From Aquicella siphonis (GTDB taxonomy: Bacteria; Pseudomonadota; Gammaproteobacteria; DSM-16500), in NCBI RefSeq assembly GCF_902459485.1, contig NZ_LR699119.1, positions 682,001 through 746,000 on the forward strand: DNA of 64,000 bases. The letters are read 5' to 3'. The notes beneath the pieces were generated by a model that was not told the origin of the DNA, ran no database searches, and was given only the letters and a program-made list of their open reading frames with translations. Positions 8,689-16,816 of this stretch are shown here, piece after piece (the first letter of the stretch is position 1; every line of letters starts with the position of its first letter). The translations under genes and the position numbers were made by a program.

Positions 8689-9809
8689 ATGACAAGCTCT
8701 CTCTTTTCCTTTTACAACAAAACGACATTGACGAAATTATCCCGGCCTTTAAAGCGATTGGCTGGCATAAACCTAAGAACTTGTATGATATGTATCTTTC
8801 TGAGCAGTCACGAAATATCAGACTAGTATATGTTGCCAAAAAAGAGGGTAGGTTTTGTGGTTACGTCACTCTTAAATGGGAGTCTGGCTATCCGCATTTT
8901 CGTCAAAACAGGACGCCTGAAATATGCGATCTAAATGTATTGCCTGATTATCGTCGTCAAGGGATAGCGACCAGATTAATTAAGAAATGTGAGTTCCATG
9001 CCTTGAAGAACGGATATGCTGCTATTGGCATTGGCGTAGGGTTGACTGCGGATTATGGCGATGCTCAAAAGCTTTATGTCAATCTAGGCTATATACCGGA
9101 TGGAAACGGGTTGCATTCTCATCAACAGCCTGTTCCTTACAATCATCAGATCATGGTTGATGATGAGTTGATATTATATTTTAAAAAGTCGCTGCTTAAT
9201 GCAGACGAAATTGAACTTGATATTCCCGTGCCAATTGAAACACCCAGATTAATCTTGAGACCTCCGCAAATTGGTGACGGGAAAAAATTGAATGAAGCAA
9301 TTCTAGAAAGCTTTGAGACGCTTAACAAATTCATGTTGTGGGCTAAAGACAGACCCGCGCTGGAAGAATCAGAAGATGTTGTCAGGCGGGAGTCATCAAA
9401 CTGGATATATAGAAAAAAACATGATGACGAATTGATGATAATGATTTTTTCCAAAAATACAAATGACTTTGTAGGTGCAACAGGATTTCATCATGTTGAC
9501 TGGGATGTGCCGTGTGCTGAAACGGGATATTGGATTCGCAGAAAATATGCTGGTCAGGGATATATGACAGAGGCGGTGAATGCTGTCACGAGATATGCTT
9601 TTGAAGCGCTTCGATTAAAACGACTGGCAATCACTTGTGATGTTGATAATGAGCGAAGCAAGAAAGTTCCTGAGCGACTGGGGTATCGTCTTGAATCACG
9701 AATGAAATTCAACCGGATCAAGCCGGCAACCGGGATGGCTTCCGATACCTTGGTTTACGTGAGAAATGATTTAAACGATTTACCCGATTTGAAAGTGACA
9801 TGGATTTAA
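8685..9809 (+). CDS. Fusion of two GNAT acetyltransferase domains
   Basis: A 374-aa protein. Residues 1-155 form a GNAT domain: ICDLNVLPDYRRQGIATRLI (about 84-103) has the CoA-binding R-R-Q-G-I-A turn, and KLYVNLGYIPDG closes the fold. Residues about 180-360 form a second domain of the RimJ/RimL type: IETPRLILRPPQIGDG opens it, GYWIRRKYAGQGYMTEAVNA is its CoA turn, and NERSKKVPERLGYRLESRM its end. Both domains keep the CoA-binding turn, so both may be active. The start codon overlaps the upstream stop (ATGA). Acceptors are unknown; RimJ/RimL relatives acetylate protein N-termini, others modify drugs. Confidence 0.8.
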   Translation: MNDKLSLFLLQQNDIDEIIPAFKAIGWHKPKNLYDMYLSEQSRNIRLVYVAKKEGRFCGYVTLKWESGYPHFRQNRTPEICDLNVLPDYRRQGIATRLIKKCEFHALKNGYAAIGIGVGLTADYGDAQKLYVNLGYIPDGNGLHSHQQPVPYNHQIMVDDELILYFKKSLLNADEIELDIPVPIETPRLILRPPQIGDGKKLNEAILESFETLNKFMLWAKDRPALEESEDVVRRESSNWIYRKKHDDELMIMIFSKNTNDFVGATGFHHVDWDVPCAETGYWIRRKYAGQGYMTEAVNAVTRYAFEALRLKRLAITCDVDNERSKKVPERLGYRLESRMKFNRIKPATGMASDTLVYVRNDLNDLPDLKVTWI

Positions 9810-9983
9810 AGGAATGCCCCACTTTGTAACATGTAACTCCATGTATTTATGTGATTATCTTTATGCTGACCTGATGAATTTTTATTGTCCTATAATAAAA
9901 ATATATGCATTAACCTTATTAATTCTTGTTAAGACAGCAAATGTGAGGGTTATGTGTCTTAACGGGCAATGGAGGTTTTCAGT

Positions 9984-10583
9984 ATGGCTCCAACCTCTGG
10001 CGTCTTTCAAGCGCTTAATTTGAATTACACTACTGGAACCAGGAAGCAGGCAACAGATATACTGGATCGTGTTGCAGCCCTGCATGCGCAAGGTCATCAA
10101 AAAGTCGGAATTACGTATTCAGCCAACCATGATCAAAGCGTTCAAATTCGTGATGCCTACCGAGAGGGACACTGGCAGACAGGAACAGACGGCGGAAATC
10201 AGGCCAGGATCATGGCTGAAGTTGAACATTTACTTCTGACTGATCCCCGGTACCAACATTTGAGATCTGTTTTTCAGATTTTACCCATTACCACTTGCGC
10301 ACAGGCTGGCGGTGTTGGTGCAGTTCACGATCGGTGGCTGCAGGAAGATTTGGACCATGTGCAGCAATTTGCCTCTAGCGGCGGCGCGATGCTTGGCTGG
10401 CAAAATCAAGATACCGTATCCAATACGAAATCGCCGTTTGCCATCGGCGGCGGCATTTCATCTGTGCTGACTTCTCAGCAAACTCAGAAAATCCAATCTA
10501 CATTGTTGGATATGCAGAGCCGGTATGCGCCATCCGGGCCAGGTCGGCAATTCACTGCAACAGCTCCAGTGTCGCCGCAATAA
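9984..10583 (+). CDS. N-terminal portion of the split unknown gene
   Basis: A 199-aa product from the ATG at 9984 (GGAGG 9 bases upstream) to the ochre codon at 10581. It may still be made as a stable domain. Visible features are a helical start (residues about 14-40), a segment with SANHDQSVQIRDAYREGHW, a possible disulfide-free core with a single Cys in PITTCAQAGGVG, and a low-complexity Ser/Gln/Pro tail. No family is recognised. If the stop is real in the living strain, this is the only part with a translation start signal. Confidence 0.55.
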   Translation: MAPTSGVFQALNLNYTTGTRKQATDILDRVAALHAQGHQKVGITYSANHDQSVQIRDAYREGHWQTGTDGGNQARIMAEVEHLLLTDPRYQHLRSVFQILPITTCAQAGGVGAVHDRWLQEDLDHVQQFASSGGAMLGWQNQDTVSNTKSPFAIGGGISSVLTSQQTQKIQSTLLDMQSRYAPSGPGRQFTATAPVSPQ

Positions 10584-10589
10584 ACCGCC

Positions 10590-11378
10590 ATGCCGCAGCC
10601 ACAAATGCCTCAGCAACAAGTGCCGCGGGTATCCCGCTCTTCACCGCCGCAAATGTCATCGCCGCATCACACAACTGCAAAGCCCCAGTTTATTGCGCAC
10701 CCTCACTCAGAGACTCTCAGCAGCAAGGCAAGAGTATTAAAAGCCATTGCTGGCATGCATCTGAATCCGTCAGGGCATTTTCAGCCCAGTGATCTGGTTG
10801 TGGCAAATGATAAAGATCCAGGCAAAAAGCAAAAGGTAATTAAGATCTATTTCAAAGATGAGACATCCGCACAGGCATTTGCCCGTTTTGCGGGTAATGC
10901 TGCCAGGGGTTCGGACGGATCGGTCATATTTGGGCCAGAGCGAGCGCAGAAGGTTTTTGAAAAGTTACATGTTCCTACGCGCGGCCGCACTCAGCCGCAT
11001 TCCATGTATAGTGCGCTGGTACACGATGCGGCACAACCACAATCAAGAGCGAACGCAACATTTCAGGCCTCGGCTGGATTGCATGATGGCGAAAATAAGA
11101 AATTCAAGAGTGCGTTTGATTATATCAGACAGTCCGATGTTGACGCCGGTGTGCAAAAAACGCTGGGACAAGTACTGACAACTTTTCAACAGTCATTAAG
11201 CGCGGACAGGACTAGTGACAAGTTCGATATGGATGCTCATACGGCAATCAAGGCTATCGCGAATCAAGGTTTGATTGACAAAAAAACCGCGGATACCATG
11301 CACAAGCATATTGATGAGATTAAGCGTGAAGTCGTGCAAAATAATCGTCAAAGTATTGGTATGAAACGTTCCTCGTAA
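10590..11378 (+). CDS. C-terminal portion of the split unknown gene
   Basis: A 262-codon open stretch in the same frame as the gene before it. Residues 1-50 are a Pro/Gln/His-rich linker. Residues about 50-125 form a mixed alpha/beta segment (KVIKIYFKDETSAQAFARFA), and the rest looks helical, ending in a basic/Ser tail. No ribosome binding site precedes the ATG, so independent translation is doubtful. It is more likely the C-terminal half of one ancestral protein. Function unknown. Confidence 0.45.
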   Translation: MPQPQMPQQQVPRVSRSSPPQMSSPHHTTAKPQFIAHPHSETLSSKARVLKAIAGMHLNPSGHFQPSDLVVANDKDPGKKQKVIKIYFKDETSAQAFARFAGNAARGSDGSVIFGPERAQKVFEKLHVPTRGRTQPHSMYSALVHDAAQPQSRANATFQASAGLHDGENKKFKSAFDYIRQSDVDAGVQKTLGQVLTTFQQSLSADRTSDKFDMDAHTAIKAIANQGLIDKKTADTMHKHIDEIKREVVQNNRQSIGMKRSS

Positions 11379-11552
11379 GCGTGATTTTCTCGTCATGAAG
11401 ATCAATTGAATAAATAATATTATATTATTATCAATAGCTTGCGTTTATATTATCAAACATCTCAATGAGTATATTTTCGACTATACTTAAAAATGATAAC
11501 AACATGATTCCTTAAAATTCAAATTGAACTAGTCGAACGAGGATGAATTCAT

Positions 11553-12392
11553 ATGTTATTAAGAAAAGTCATTGCGAAAAATTTAGAAAAAAATTTAAAT
11601 AAAAAGGCGGACACTGAATCACCTGAAGCAAGCTCTACCAACGCCTATGTGATGGGCAAGTTCAGGGAAAAAGTGGCTGCTGACGCTCAGATCAATGTCG
11701 ATGAATCAATAAAAGCTGATGAAGCTACAAAGTTGGGCGTGAGCATTGGAAGTTATGATTCGACTTATGATCTTTTCCGAACCGAATTTAACAGGAGTCA
11801 TGATTTTATTTACGGAATGAGCCGTCCGCGTGCCCAATATATACATAAAGCTCTGGGCGGTGAAGCAATGGCATTGGGCGGAGTGCCTACCGTTGATATG
11901 CAGAATCGATATATTGTTCCAGAGAGTGGTGATGATGCCGGCGCCAATTTGTCCGAAGTGGATATGAAAGTAAAGGAGTATCATGATTTTCTCAATACAC
12001 ATGCTAATGCGAAATATCAGGATCTGGCAAAATACCGTGACCGTATTAGTGAAGGCGATTTACGAGCCAAAGCCCAAAGGATGAAATATATCACCAGATC
12101 TTGCAAAGCCAAGATAGAAGAAACAGCTTTAAAAGGGAATCAGATTCATTTCATTCTAGACAGTGGTAATCATGCTTGGGATATGGATGCAGTCGTTAAA
12201 AAAGAAGGAAAAGCGGGAACTATTATTACCGCAAAAGAATTGCGGCATATTTATAAAAACAAAGACATGCCGGTTAATGGCAAGACACTATCAAGTCATG
12301 TAACATTTTGGCGAAATGGCCAAAAGGTAAAAGCCCCCTGGGAAGAAAATCCGGAGCTGTGGGCTGGATTTGTACGAAAAAATAAATCATGA
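11553..12392 (+). CDS. Unknown 279-aa protein, effector candidate
   Basis: A soluble protein with a basic, Asn/Lys-rich N-terminus and no signal peptide. The C-terminal 80 residues contain QIHFILDSGNHAWDMDAVVK, then TAKELRHIYKN, then HVTFWRNGQKVKAPWEENPE. I have the impression of a similar arrangement in uncharacterised Legionella proteins, but I cannot name a family and this recollection is not evidence of function. A GAGG element sits upstream of the ATG. The stop codon overlaps (ATGA) the ATG of the GH114 remnant that follows. The upstream region is very AT-rich. Confidence 0.6.
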   Translation: MLLRKVIAKNLEKNLNKKADTESPEASSTNAYVMGKFREKVAADAQINVDESIKADEATKLGVSIGSYDSTYDLFRTEFNRSHDFIYGMSRPRAQYIHKALGGEAMALGGVPTVDMQNRYIVPESGDDAGANLSEVDMKVKEYHDFLNTHANAKYQDLAKYRDRISEGDLRAKAQRMKYITRSCKAKIEETALKGNQIHFILDSGNHAWDMDAVVKKEGKAGTIITAKELRHIYKNKDMPVNGKTLSSHVTFWRNGQKVKAPWEENPELWAGFVRKNKS

Positions 12393-12598
12393 TCCAGAAT
12401 GGGTTTGCAAAAAATGAACAGCGTTTTCAATATAAGGAATGCGAGGCGCTGATTCCCTTTATCAACTCTGGAAAAGCAGTATTTAACGTTGAATATAAAT
12501 TATCAACTTCAAATTTTTTCTCGAAGGCGGCTTCAATGAAGTTCAGTTCAATCAAGAAAAAGCTTAGCCTGGGCAATCCGGTGACATTCTGTAATTGA
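12389..12598 (+). pseudogene. C-terminal remnant of a GH114 glycosidase
   Basis: Sixty-nine codons that correspond to the end of an endo-alpha-1,4-polygalactosaminidase (GH114) domain: FAKNEQRFQYKECEALIPFI, then SGKAVFNVEYK, then FSSIKKKLSLGN and a final Cys. In the family this block reads like N-E-x-C-F-x-Y-x-E-C ... P-F-x-x-A-G-K-x-V-x-x-V-E-Y. The catalytic core, normally about 200 residues upstream, is missing. The preceding sequence belongs to an unrelated gene whose TGA overlaps this ATG. It is probably a decayed gene, although the ATGA overlap could still allow translation. Confidence 0.7.
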
Positions 12599-12717
12599 TC
12601 GCTGGCTATATCGATAGGAACATGCCAGGTATACGGTGTCACGCCATAGGCCATAAACCATAAACAGTATCGTCAATGCTGTCACGTGAGTTTTAGGCAC
12701 GAAAAACTGTTGTCTTG

Positions 12718-13632
12718 TTAACAATGACTCTTTTCTAAAAGGTTTAAATGCTGCAAACTTTTCCAACAGGTTCCCAAGCTGAACTGAATAAGATAATTAC
12801 AACCGATGCTGCTGACTATGTCAGGGCTGATTTTATAAAAAGGATCACTCAGCGCCCGTGATAGTGAAATAAATTTGGCGCCATGCTTTTCATAGGAGGT
12901 TAAAAGCTCATCCATCATGACGGCATCAAAAGCTCCCAGATGCAAAAGCAAGATGTATTTTATGTCTCGTCCATAAAGGTGTTTTGACATGCGTCGGGAA
13001 TTCTCCAGCGCTGCTAATGCATGCTCAATGTAGCTTTTTCGCAGCCAATTTATGCCATTCTCGTTCTTTTTAAAAAGGCACTTTGCATAGACTTGATTCC
13101 ATTCGTAATCTGAAAAGTCGAGTGTTACCGGGGCAATCTGATAATTGTTGTTGAGCAGAAAGCGGCGTACTGTTTCACGCTTTTCTGCTGTATTACCTTC
13201 AGATAAAAATGGGTACCTGAAATATTTGTGATTCTGATTTGTCGAATAGGATGTTAATATCATGTCATTGCGCTTGATATCATCAACGTATTGTGTCGAT
13301 GTAACCTGAGATAAGTCCAAGTGTGAATAAGTATGGTTGCCTAATTGATTTCCGTCTTTTATCCACGTTTGCAAAATTTTAGAGCCGTCTGGATTATTGG
13401 TGACTTCCTTGCCAATCACAAATCCATAAACTCCTTCCACATGATGTTTCTTTAACGTCGCCAGGATAGTGTTCGCAATTTCCAATCGTGACTGGCCAAC
13501 GGGTAGTTCGCCGGATACAGGCAAGTCATCAATTGTGATGGCAATTTCAAAAGCAGGAAGCGCCGAATTGTTTAAACAAAATAACAAACATGTCAGGAAG
13601 AAAATGTTAACTGCGATTTTTGACTCCATCAA
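12718..13632 (-). CDS. Secreted polysaccharide deacetylase (NodB-fold)
   Basis: A 304-aa protein with an N-terminal signal peptide (about residues 1-27). The NodB motifs appear in order: TIDDLP (about 32-37, catalytic base and metal Asp), GNHTYSHLDLS (about 99-109, metal-binding H-x-x-x-H) and RYPF (about 144-147). This carbohydrate esterase 4-like fold removes N-acetyl groups from chitin-like, peptidoglycan or exopolysaccharide sugars outside the membrane, using a divalent metal. It converges on the GH114 remnant. GH114-type and deacetylase domains occur together in PelA-like exopolysaccharide enzymes, so the two may once have acted on the same polymer. Confidence 0.8.
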   Translation of the reverse strand: MMESKIAVNIFFLTCLLFCLNNSALPAFEIAITIDDLPVSGELPVGQSRLEIANTILATLKKHHVEGVYGFVIGKEVTNNPDGSKILQTWIKDGNQLGNHTYSHLDLSQVTSTQYVDDIKRNDMILTSYSTNQNHKYFRYPFLSEGNTAEKRETVRRFLLNNNYQIAPVTLDFSDYEWNQVYAKCLFKKNENGINWLRKSYIEHALAALENSRRMSKHLYGRDIKYILLLHLGAFDAVMMDELLTSYEKHGAKFISLSRALSDPFYKISPDIVSSIGCNYLIQFSLGTCWKSLQHLNLLEKSHC

Positions 13633-13850
13633 TTAAATCTCCCTTACGGCGATCAGGATATAGATTGAATTGTTTCATTATAGCCGTTTTTTTAGACAAT
13701 ATCATGAATATGCTGTGTAATAGGCGAATTGCTGGTTCATCTGATTTTGTAGATTTTTTGTTAATTTGCTTTGGCTGGCATTATTGGTGTGAAATGTATT
13801 AAGGTGAATTTATTTTGAGGTTTGGCAGTTAATTTTAACATGGAGTGTCT

Positions 13851-14324
13851 ATGTATATCTTTAGATTATTTTACCTATTGGTAATTTCGTTAATTTCAGT
13901 TTCACTTACGTCTAATGGCTATGCAAGCAAAGCGAATGATAAAGTCCTGTTTCAGGAGTTATTTAAGTCCTGGACGAAAACATTTAATCAAAAAAAATAT
14001 CCAGAGGTGTGTGATTTGTTCTCTAAATCAATTGTTGCTGATTATCAAGGATCACAAAGAAAAAATTATTCTAAATTATGTTTCGGTTTCAAAAAAATAT
14101 TTAAAGAAAAAAACATGGTTTATCACAATAATTTTAAAATCCATAAAATATATCACTCAAATAACCTGGCTGCTGTCAGGATTACCTGGTATTTGGATAT
14201 ATATAAAAATGGAGCACACGTTTCTACAATACAGGAAGAAGGACTGGATATTCTTCAGAAACAATCAAATAATCAATGGCAAATTGTAAACTTTATAGCC
14301 TATCCAGTTTCTCAGCAAGGATAG
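13851..14324 (+). CDS. Secreted NTF2-like protein
   Basis: A 157-aa protein with a hydrophobic signal peptide (about 1-24, ending near SNGYASKA). The mature part shows a helical start (FQELFKSWTKTFNQKKYPEV), a middle region and a final beta hairpin (GLDILQKQSNNQWQIVNFIA), the layout of SnoaL/DUF4440-type NTF2-like folds, which act as small ligand-binding or enzyme domains. The ligand is unknown. The ATG at 13851 has GGAG 5 bases upstream; an in-frame GTG at 13845 overlaps that site and is less likely. Confidence 0.6.
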   Translation: MYIFRLFYLLVISLISVSLTSNGYASKANDKVLFQELFKSWTKTFNQKKYPEVCDLFSKSIVADYQGSQRKNYSKLCFGFKKIFKEKNMVYHNNFKIHKIYHSNNLAAVRITWYLDIYKNGAHVSTIQEEGLDILQKQSNNQWQIVNFIAYPVSQQG

Positions 14325-14559
14325 AAAAAATATGCATTATGTATTCATTATTATTTTCTATCATCTCATTCAACTCTGCCTCGATTTCATCCTCGCTGCG
14401 CAAGCTGATTTTAATTTAAAAACAAGAACATTCTTGATTTGCATGAATAATAAAAGTACAATATTGCCCTAATGAGGGGGATGGCATAATCTTTTATTAT
14501 CAAAACGAGAGCGCCTTTATAAAAACCCTTTAAATACAATCAAATACGAGGAGAAAGTC

Positions 14560-15855
14560 ATGTTTCGTCCCAATCCAAAGGAAGATACAGAACAGATCAA
14601 ACCGAAGACTGAAGCAAAAGAAATAAAAGAAACAAAAGATTCAAACATTCAGACTTCTGGGCCATCAATAACCATTACTGTCATCGAACCGCCAAAATCT
14701 GAACAAACCAAGACTGATTCTGTTTCAGTGAGTGAATCAGGACGTGGCAGAAGCCTTGAAAAGAAAGAACCGGCTGCGCGATCAGCTTCGGCAGATTTTG
14801 CTCTACAGAAGGCACAATCCGTTATCCAGCTTAAACCAAGAAACAGACTAAGACGCCTTTCATGGGGTTTGATTTCAACGCCAACGTCATTTTCACCAAC
14901 CGTATCAGAGTCAACATCGGAAGAAAATTCGCCCCTGCCATCGCCCAGGCAAGAGAGAAAACATTTTTCTGATGGTTTTTTCGCTCCTATTACAAACAGA
15001 GCTTATAATGCAGCTACCTTATACAATTTGCTCATTGATTCAGAAATGACATCAACACAAATAATTACTAGTTACCCGGATATTAATCCTGATGATATGC
15101 TGCTTGATGATGTGGATAAGCTGGATGACGAAAGAGTTTATCACTTGGGTTTTACTCGTAAAATCTGCACAGGCACTGGCATTACGCATGGTTCGCTCGC
15201 ATTTCGTGATGTGGAAACTGGCAAATTTCTCATTGTCGGCCGTCAGAACAGCCAGTTTTTAAAAGTGGACCCAAGCAGTCAACCATTTTCAGCCACATTT
15301 AACTGGACCACATTTGCATGGTGGACGATCAAAAATGTGGTGGATTATCATTCCTACTGGAATTTCACAACAACAAAAATGGATAATGAAAAGAAATATG
15401 ATTTCTTTCCGGGTACGCCTTTTAATGCAGAAATGACTGAAGTCGCATTGACCGGAGCGGAAATTAAGGCGATGATAAAGGCAGTAGATGAAAATATTTG
15501 TCTATCCCAATGTTACGATGCCATTCACTCCAATTGTTACTCATCAGTTTTCTTTGGTTTGACAACAGCATTTAAAATGATTGCCGCCAGGGAATGCAAG
15601 GATGATGAAGTTAGTATAATAAAGCAGAATAAGGACTTAAAGCGTATTTTCACCTTGATCGGCCTTGCTATGCAGGATAATCATAAAGCAGGATTTGGCA
15701 GCATCAATAACACCGTGGTTAATGAGAGTATTCAAGACACGATAGATATATTAGAAAAGCGTGACTTGTTGCAGGTTATTGATGAAATGGTTGAAAAAAA
15801 GGACGAAAAGAAAACTTCCAAGAGTTCTTGTGGTTTCGGAAGCGAAAATCAGTAA
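14560..15855 (+). CDS. His/Cys paralog family member A, effector candidate
   Basis: A 431-aa soluble protein with a Ser/Glu/Pro-rich disordered N-terminal 140 residues. The conserved domain (about 170-400) is shared with the genes at 30137-31099 and 31231-32370. Shared points are D-D-x-x-x-L-D-D, a His in ITHGSLAF (His210), L-I-x-G-R-Q-N-x-Q-F-L-K, N-E-K-K-Y-x-F-F-P-G, and NCYSSVF (Cys326). A His preceding a Cys in N-C-Y-S recalls permuted NlpC/P60 (LRAT/PPPDE-like) thiol enzymes; this is inference. The C-terminus is Glu/Lys-rich, like secretion signals of Dot/Icm substrates. GAGGAG precedes the ATG. Spacing to neighbours suggests its own promoter. Confidence 0.6.
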   Translation: MFRPNPKEDTEQIKPKTEAKEIKETKDSNIQTSGPSITITVIEPPKSEQTKTDSVSVSESGRGRSLEKKEPAARSASADFALQKAQSVIQLKPRNRLRRLSWGLISTPTSFSPTVSESTSEENSPLPSPRQERKHFSDGFFAPITNRAYNAATLYNLLIDSEMTSTQIITSYPDINPDDMLLDDVDKLDDERVYHLGFTRKICTGTGITHGSLAFRDVETGKFLIVGRQNSQFLKVDPSSQPFSATFNWTTFAWWTIKNVVDYHSYWNFTTTKMDNEKKYDFFPGTPFNAEMTEVALTGAEIKAMIKAVDENICLSQCYDAIHSNCYSSVFFGLTTAFKMIAARECKDDEVSIIKQNKDLKRIFTLIGLAMQDNHKAGFGSINNTVVNESIQDTIDILEKRDLLQVIDEMVEKKDEKKTSKSSCGFGSENQ

Positions 15856-15869
15856 AAGATATTTGCGGC

Positions 15870-15897
15870 GAAGCAATCCATGGTTCTGGATTGCTTC
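15870..15897 (+). terminator. Hairpin after paralog A
   Basis: A perfect 11-base stem (15870-15880 with 15887-15897) around a 6-base loop, 14 bases after the stop codon at 15855. There is no T-run after it, so if it terminates transcription it is not a classical Rho-independent site. It lies between convergent genes. Confidence 0.45.
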
Positions 15898-15966
15898 ATC
15901 TGCAAGTCTGTAAGAATTTCTGTTTTGCCAAACCGCTCCACTAAACTGTGACTCGACAATAGAGGG

Positions 15967-16434
15967 TTACTGTGAACTCTGTTGCACTTTAATACCCCAT
16001 TCAAGTAAATGTAAAATGGTTTTATTTGTTCGTCGGTAGCGGTGAACGAAGATTTTTAATATTTCAAAAAATATTTTATATCCCATATCAGGGTGTGAAT
16101 CTAAATATTTTCTGAATGAGTCAATGTCAATTTCAATGAGTTCCGCCTCAGTATTGGCAAACACATCGGCACTCGCAGGCGAATTATCAATAAAGGTGAA
16201 TTCACCGACAATTTCACCCTGTCCTAGATGGGCGATCCCCGGGTGTATAATCGGATTGTCACCTGATACACTATTAACGACGATTCTCAGTGTTCCTGAT
16301 TTGATTAAATAGAGCGAAGAGTGCATTTTACCCTCTTCTAATATTTGCTCATCAGGGTGGACTTTTATATATGAAAATTTTACAGATTTTTTGAATGAGT
16401 CATCCTTTAATAACAAGTCTATAAAGTTACCCAT
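15967..16434 (-). CDS. Cyclic-nucleotide-binding domain protein (Crp-like, no HTH)
   Basis: A 155-aa protein made of one cNMP-binding beta barrel: LEEGKMHSSLYLIKSGTLRI and HLGQGEIVGEFTFIDNSPAS are the classical strands and the phosphate-binding cassette (G-E-x-x-x-x-D-x-x-x-A-S with R/A variation). No C-terminal helix-turn-helix follows, so it is a sensor rather than a DNA-binding regulator. The ATG at 16434 is chosen because AGG lies just upstream; the upstream ATG at 16467 lacks a site. The cassette Arg that contacts cAMP is not obvious, so the ligand is unsure. Confidence 0.75.
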   Translation of the reverse strand: MGNFIDLLLKDDSFKKSVKFSYIKVHPDEQILEEGKMHSSLYLIKSGTLRIVVNSVSGDNPIIHPGIAHLGQGEIVGEFTFIDNSPASADVFANTEAELIEIDIDSFRKYLDSHPDMGYKIFFEILKIFVHRYRRTNKTILHLLEWGIKVQQSSQ

Positions 16435-16816
16435 GCTGGATATACCTGCTGTTGTATAAATGAGCAATCCATATAAATATTATAGAGTAATATAATGAAA
16501 TATGGTGAATCCCTTGTTTCAAACGCGATTTAAAACATGGCCTTACAGTATCTTCAAAACAGCCAGAGCATTCTAAAAATGGCGGTAGTCTTTGGGGCAA
16601 GTCAATTAGATGTGCAGTTGACAATCAATGGGTTATATGTGGTTATTGGCAGTTGTTCAGTTTTATATGCATTATTCGTTTTTTGGAAATGAAAGATTCA
16701 AGTCTGGATTCGGAATGTAAGGTTATTGCTACATCGTTTAAATCGAAATTGTATGATAAGTTGGATATATGTCAAATTTCCAGACTTGGCCCCATCACTC
16801 GGAGCAAGTATATTTT
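16435..16816. other. Divergent intergenic region
   Basis: About 380 bases between the cNMP-binding gene (leftward) and the SagB-type gene (rightward). It should hold both promoters. I see no convincing gene, RNA or repeat. Short frames here lack start signals. Confidence 0.4.

Larger units (their letters stand above)
9984..11378 (+). pseudogene. Unknown protein split by one in-frame ochre codon
   Basis: Two open stretches, 9984-10583 (199 codons) and 10590-11378 (262 codons), lie in the same frame and are separated only by TAA at 10581-10583 and two sense codons. The stop falls in a Pro/Gln/Ala-rich linker (TATAPVSPQ, stop, TAMPQPQMPQQQ), which runs through it without a change of style. The second part has no ribosome binding site, while GGAGG lies 9 bases before the ATG at 9984. 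A CAA-to-TAA change in a Gln-rich linker would explain it. Neither half matches a family I know. The N-terminal part is Gly/His-rich, with AYREGHWQTGTDGGNQARIM at about 55-74, and the C-terminal part looks helical. Confidence 0.65.

Noticed and set aside
9910-9932. Three TTAA repeats upstream of the split gene, possible PmrA box
   Set aside because: Spacing of 9 and 10 bases does not match the 11-base direct repeat of the PmrA consensus, and AT-rich upstream regions give many TTAA by chance.
13620-13802. A 60-codon + strand frame between the deacetylase and the NTF2-like gene
   Set aside because: It starts inside the deacetylase gene on the opposite strand, has no ribosome binding site, and its product is a random-looking mix.
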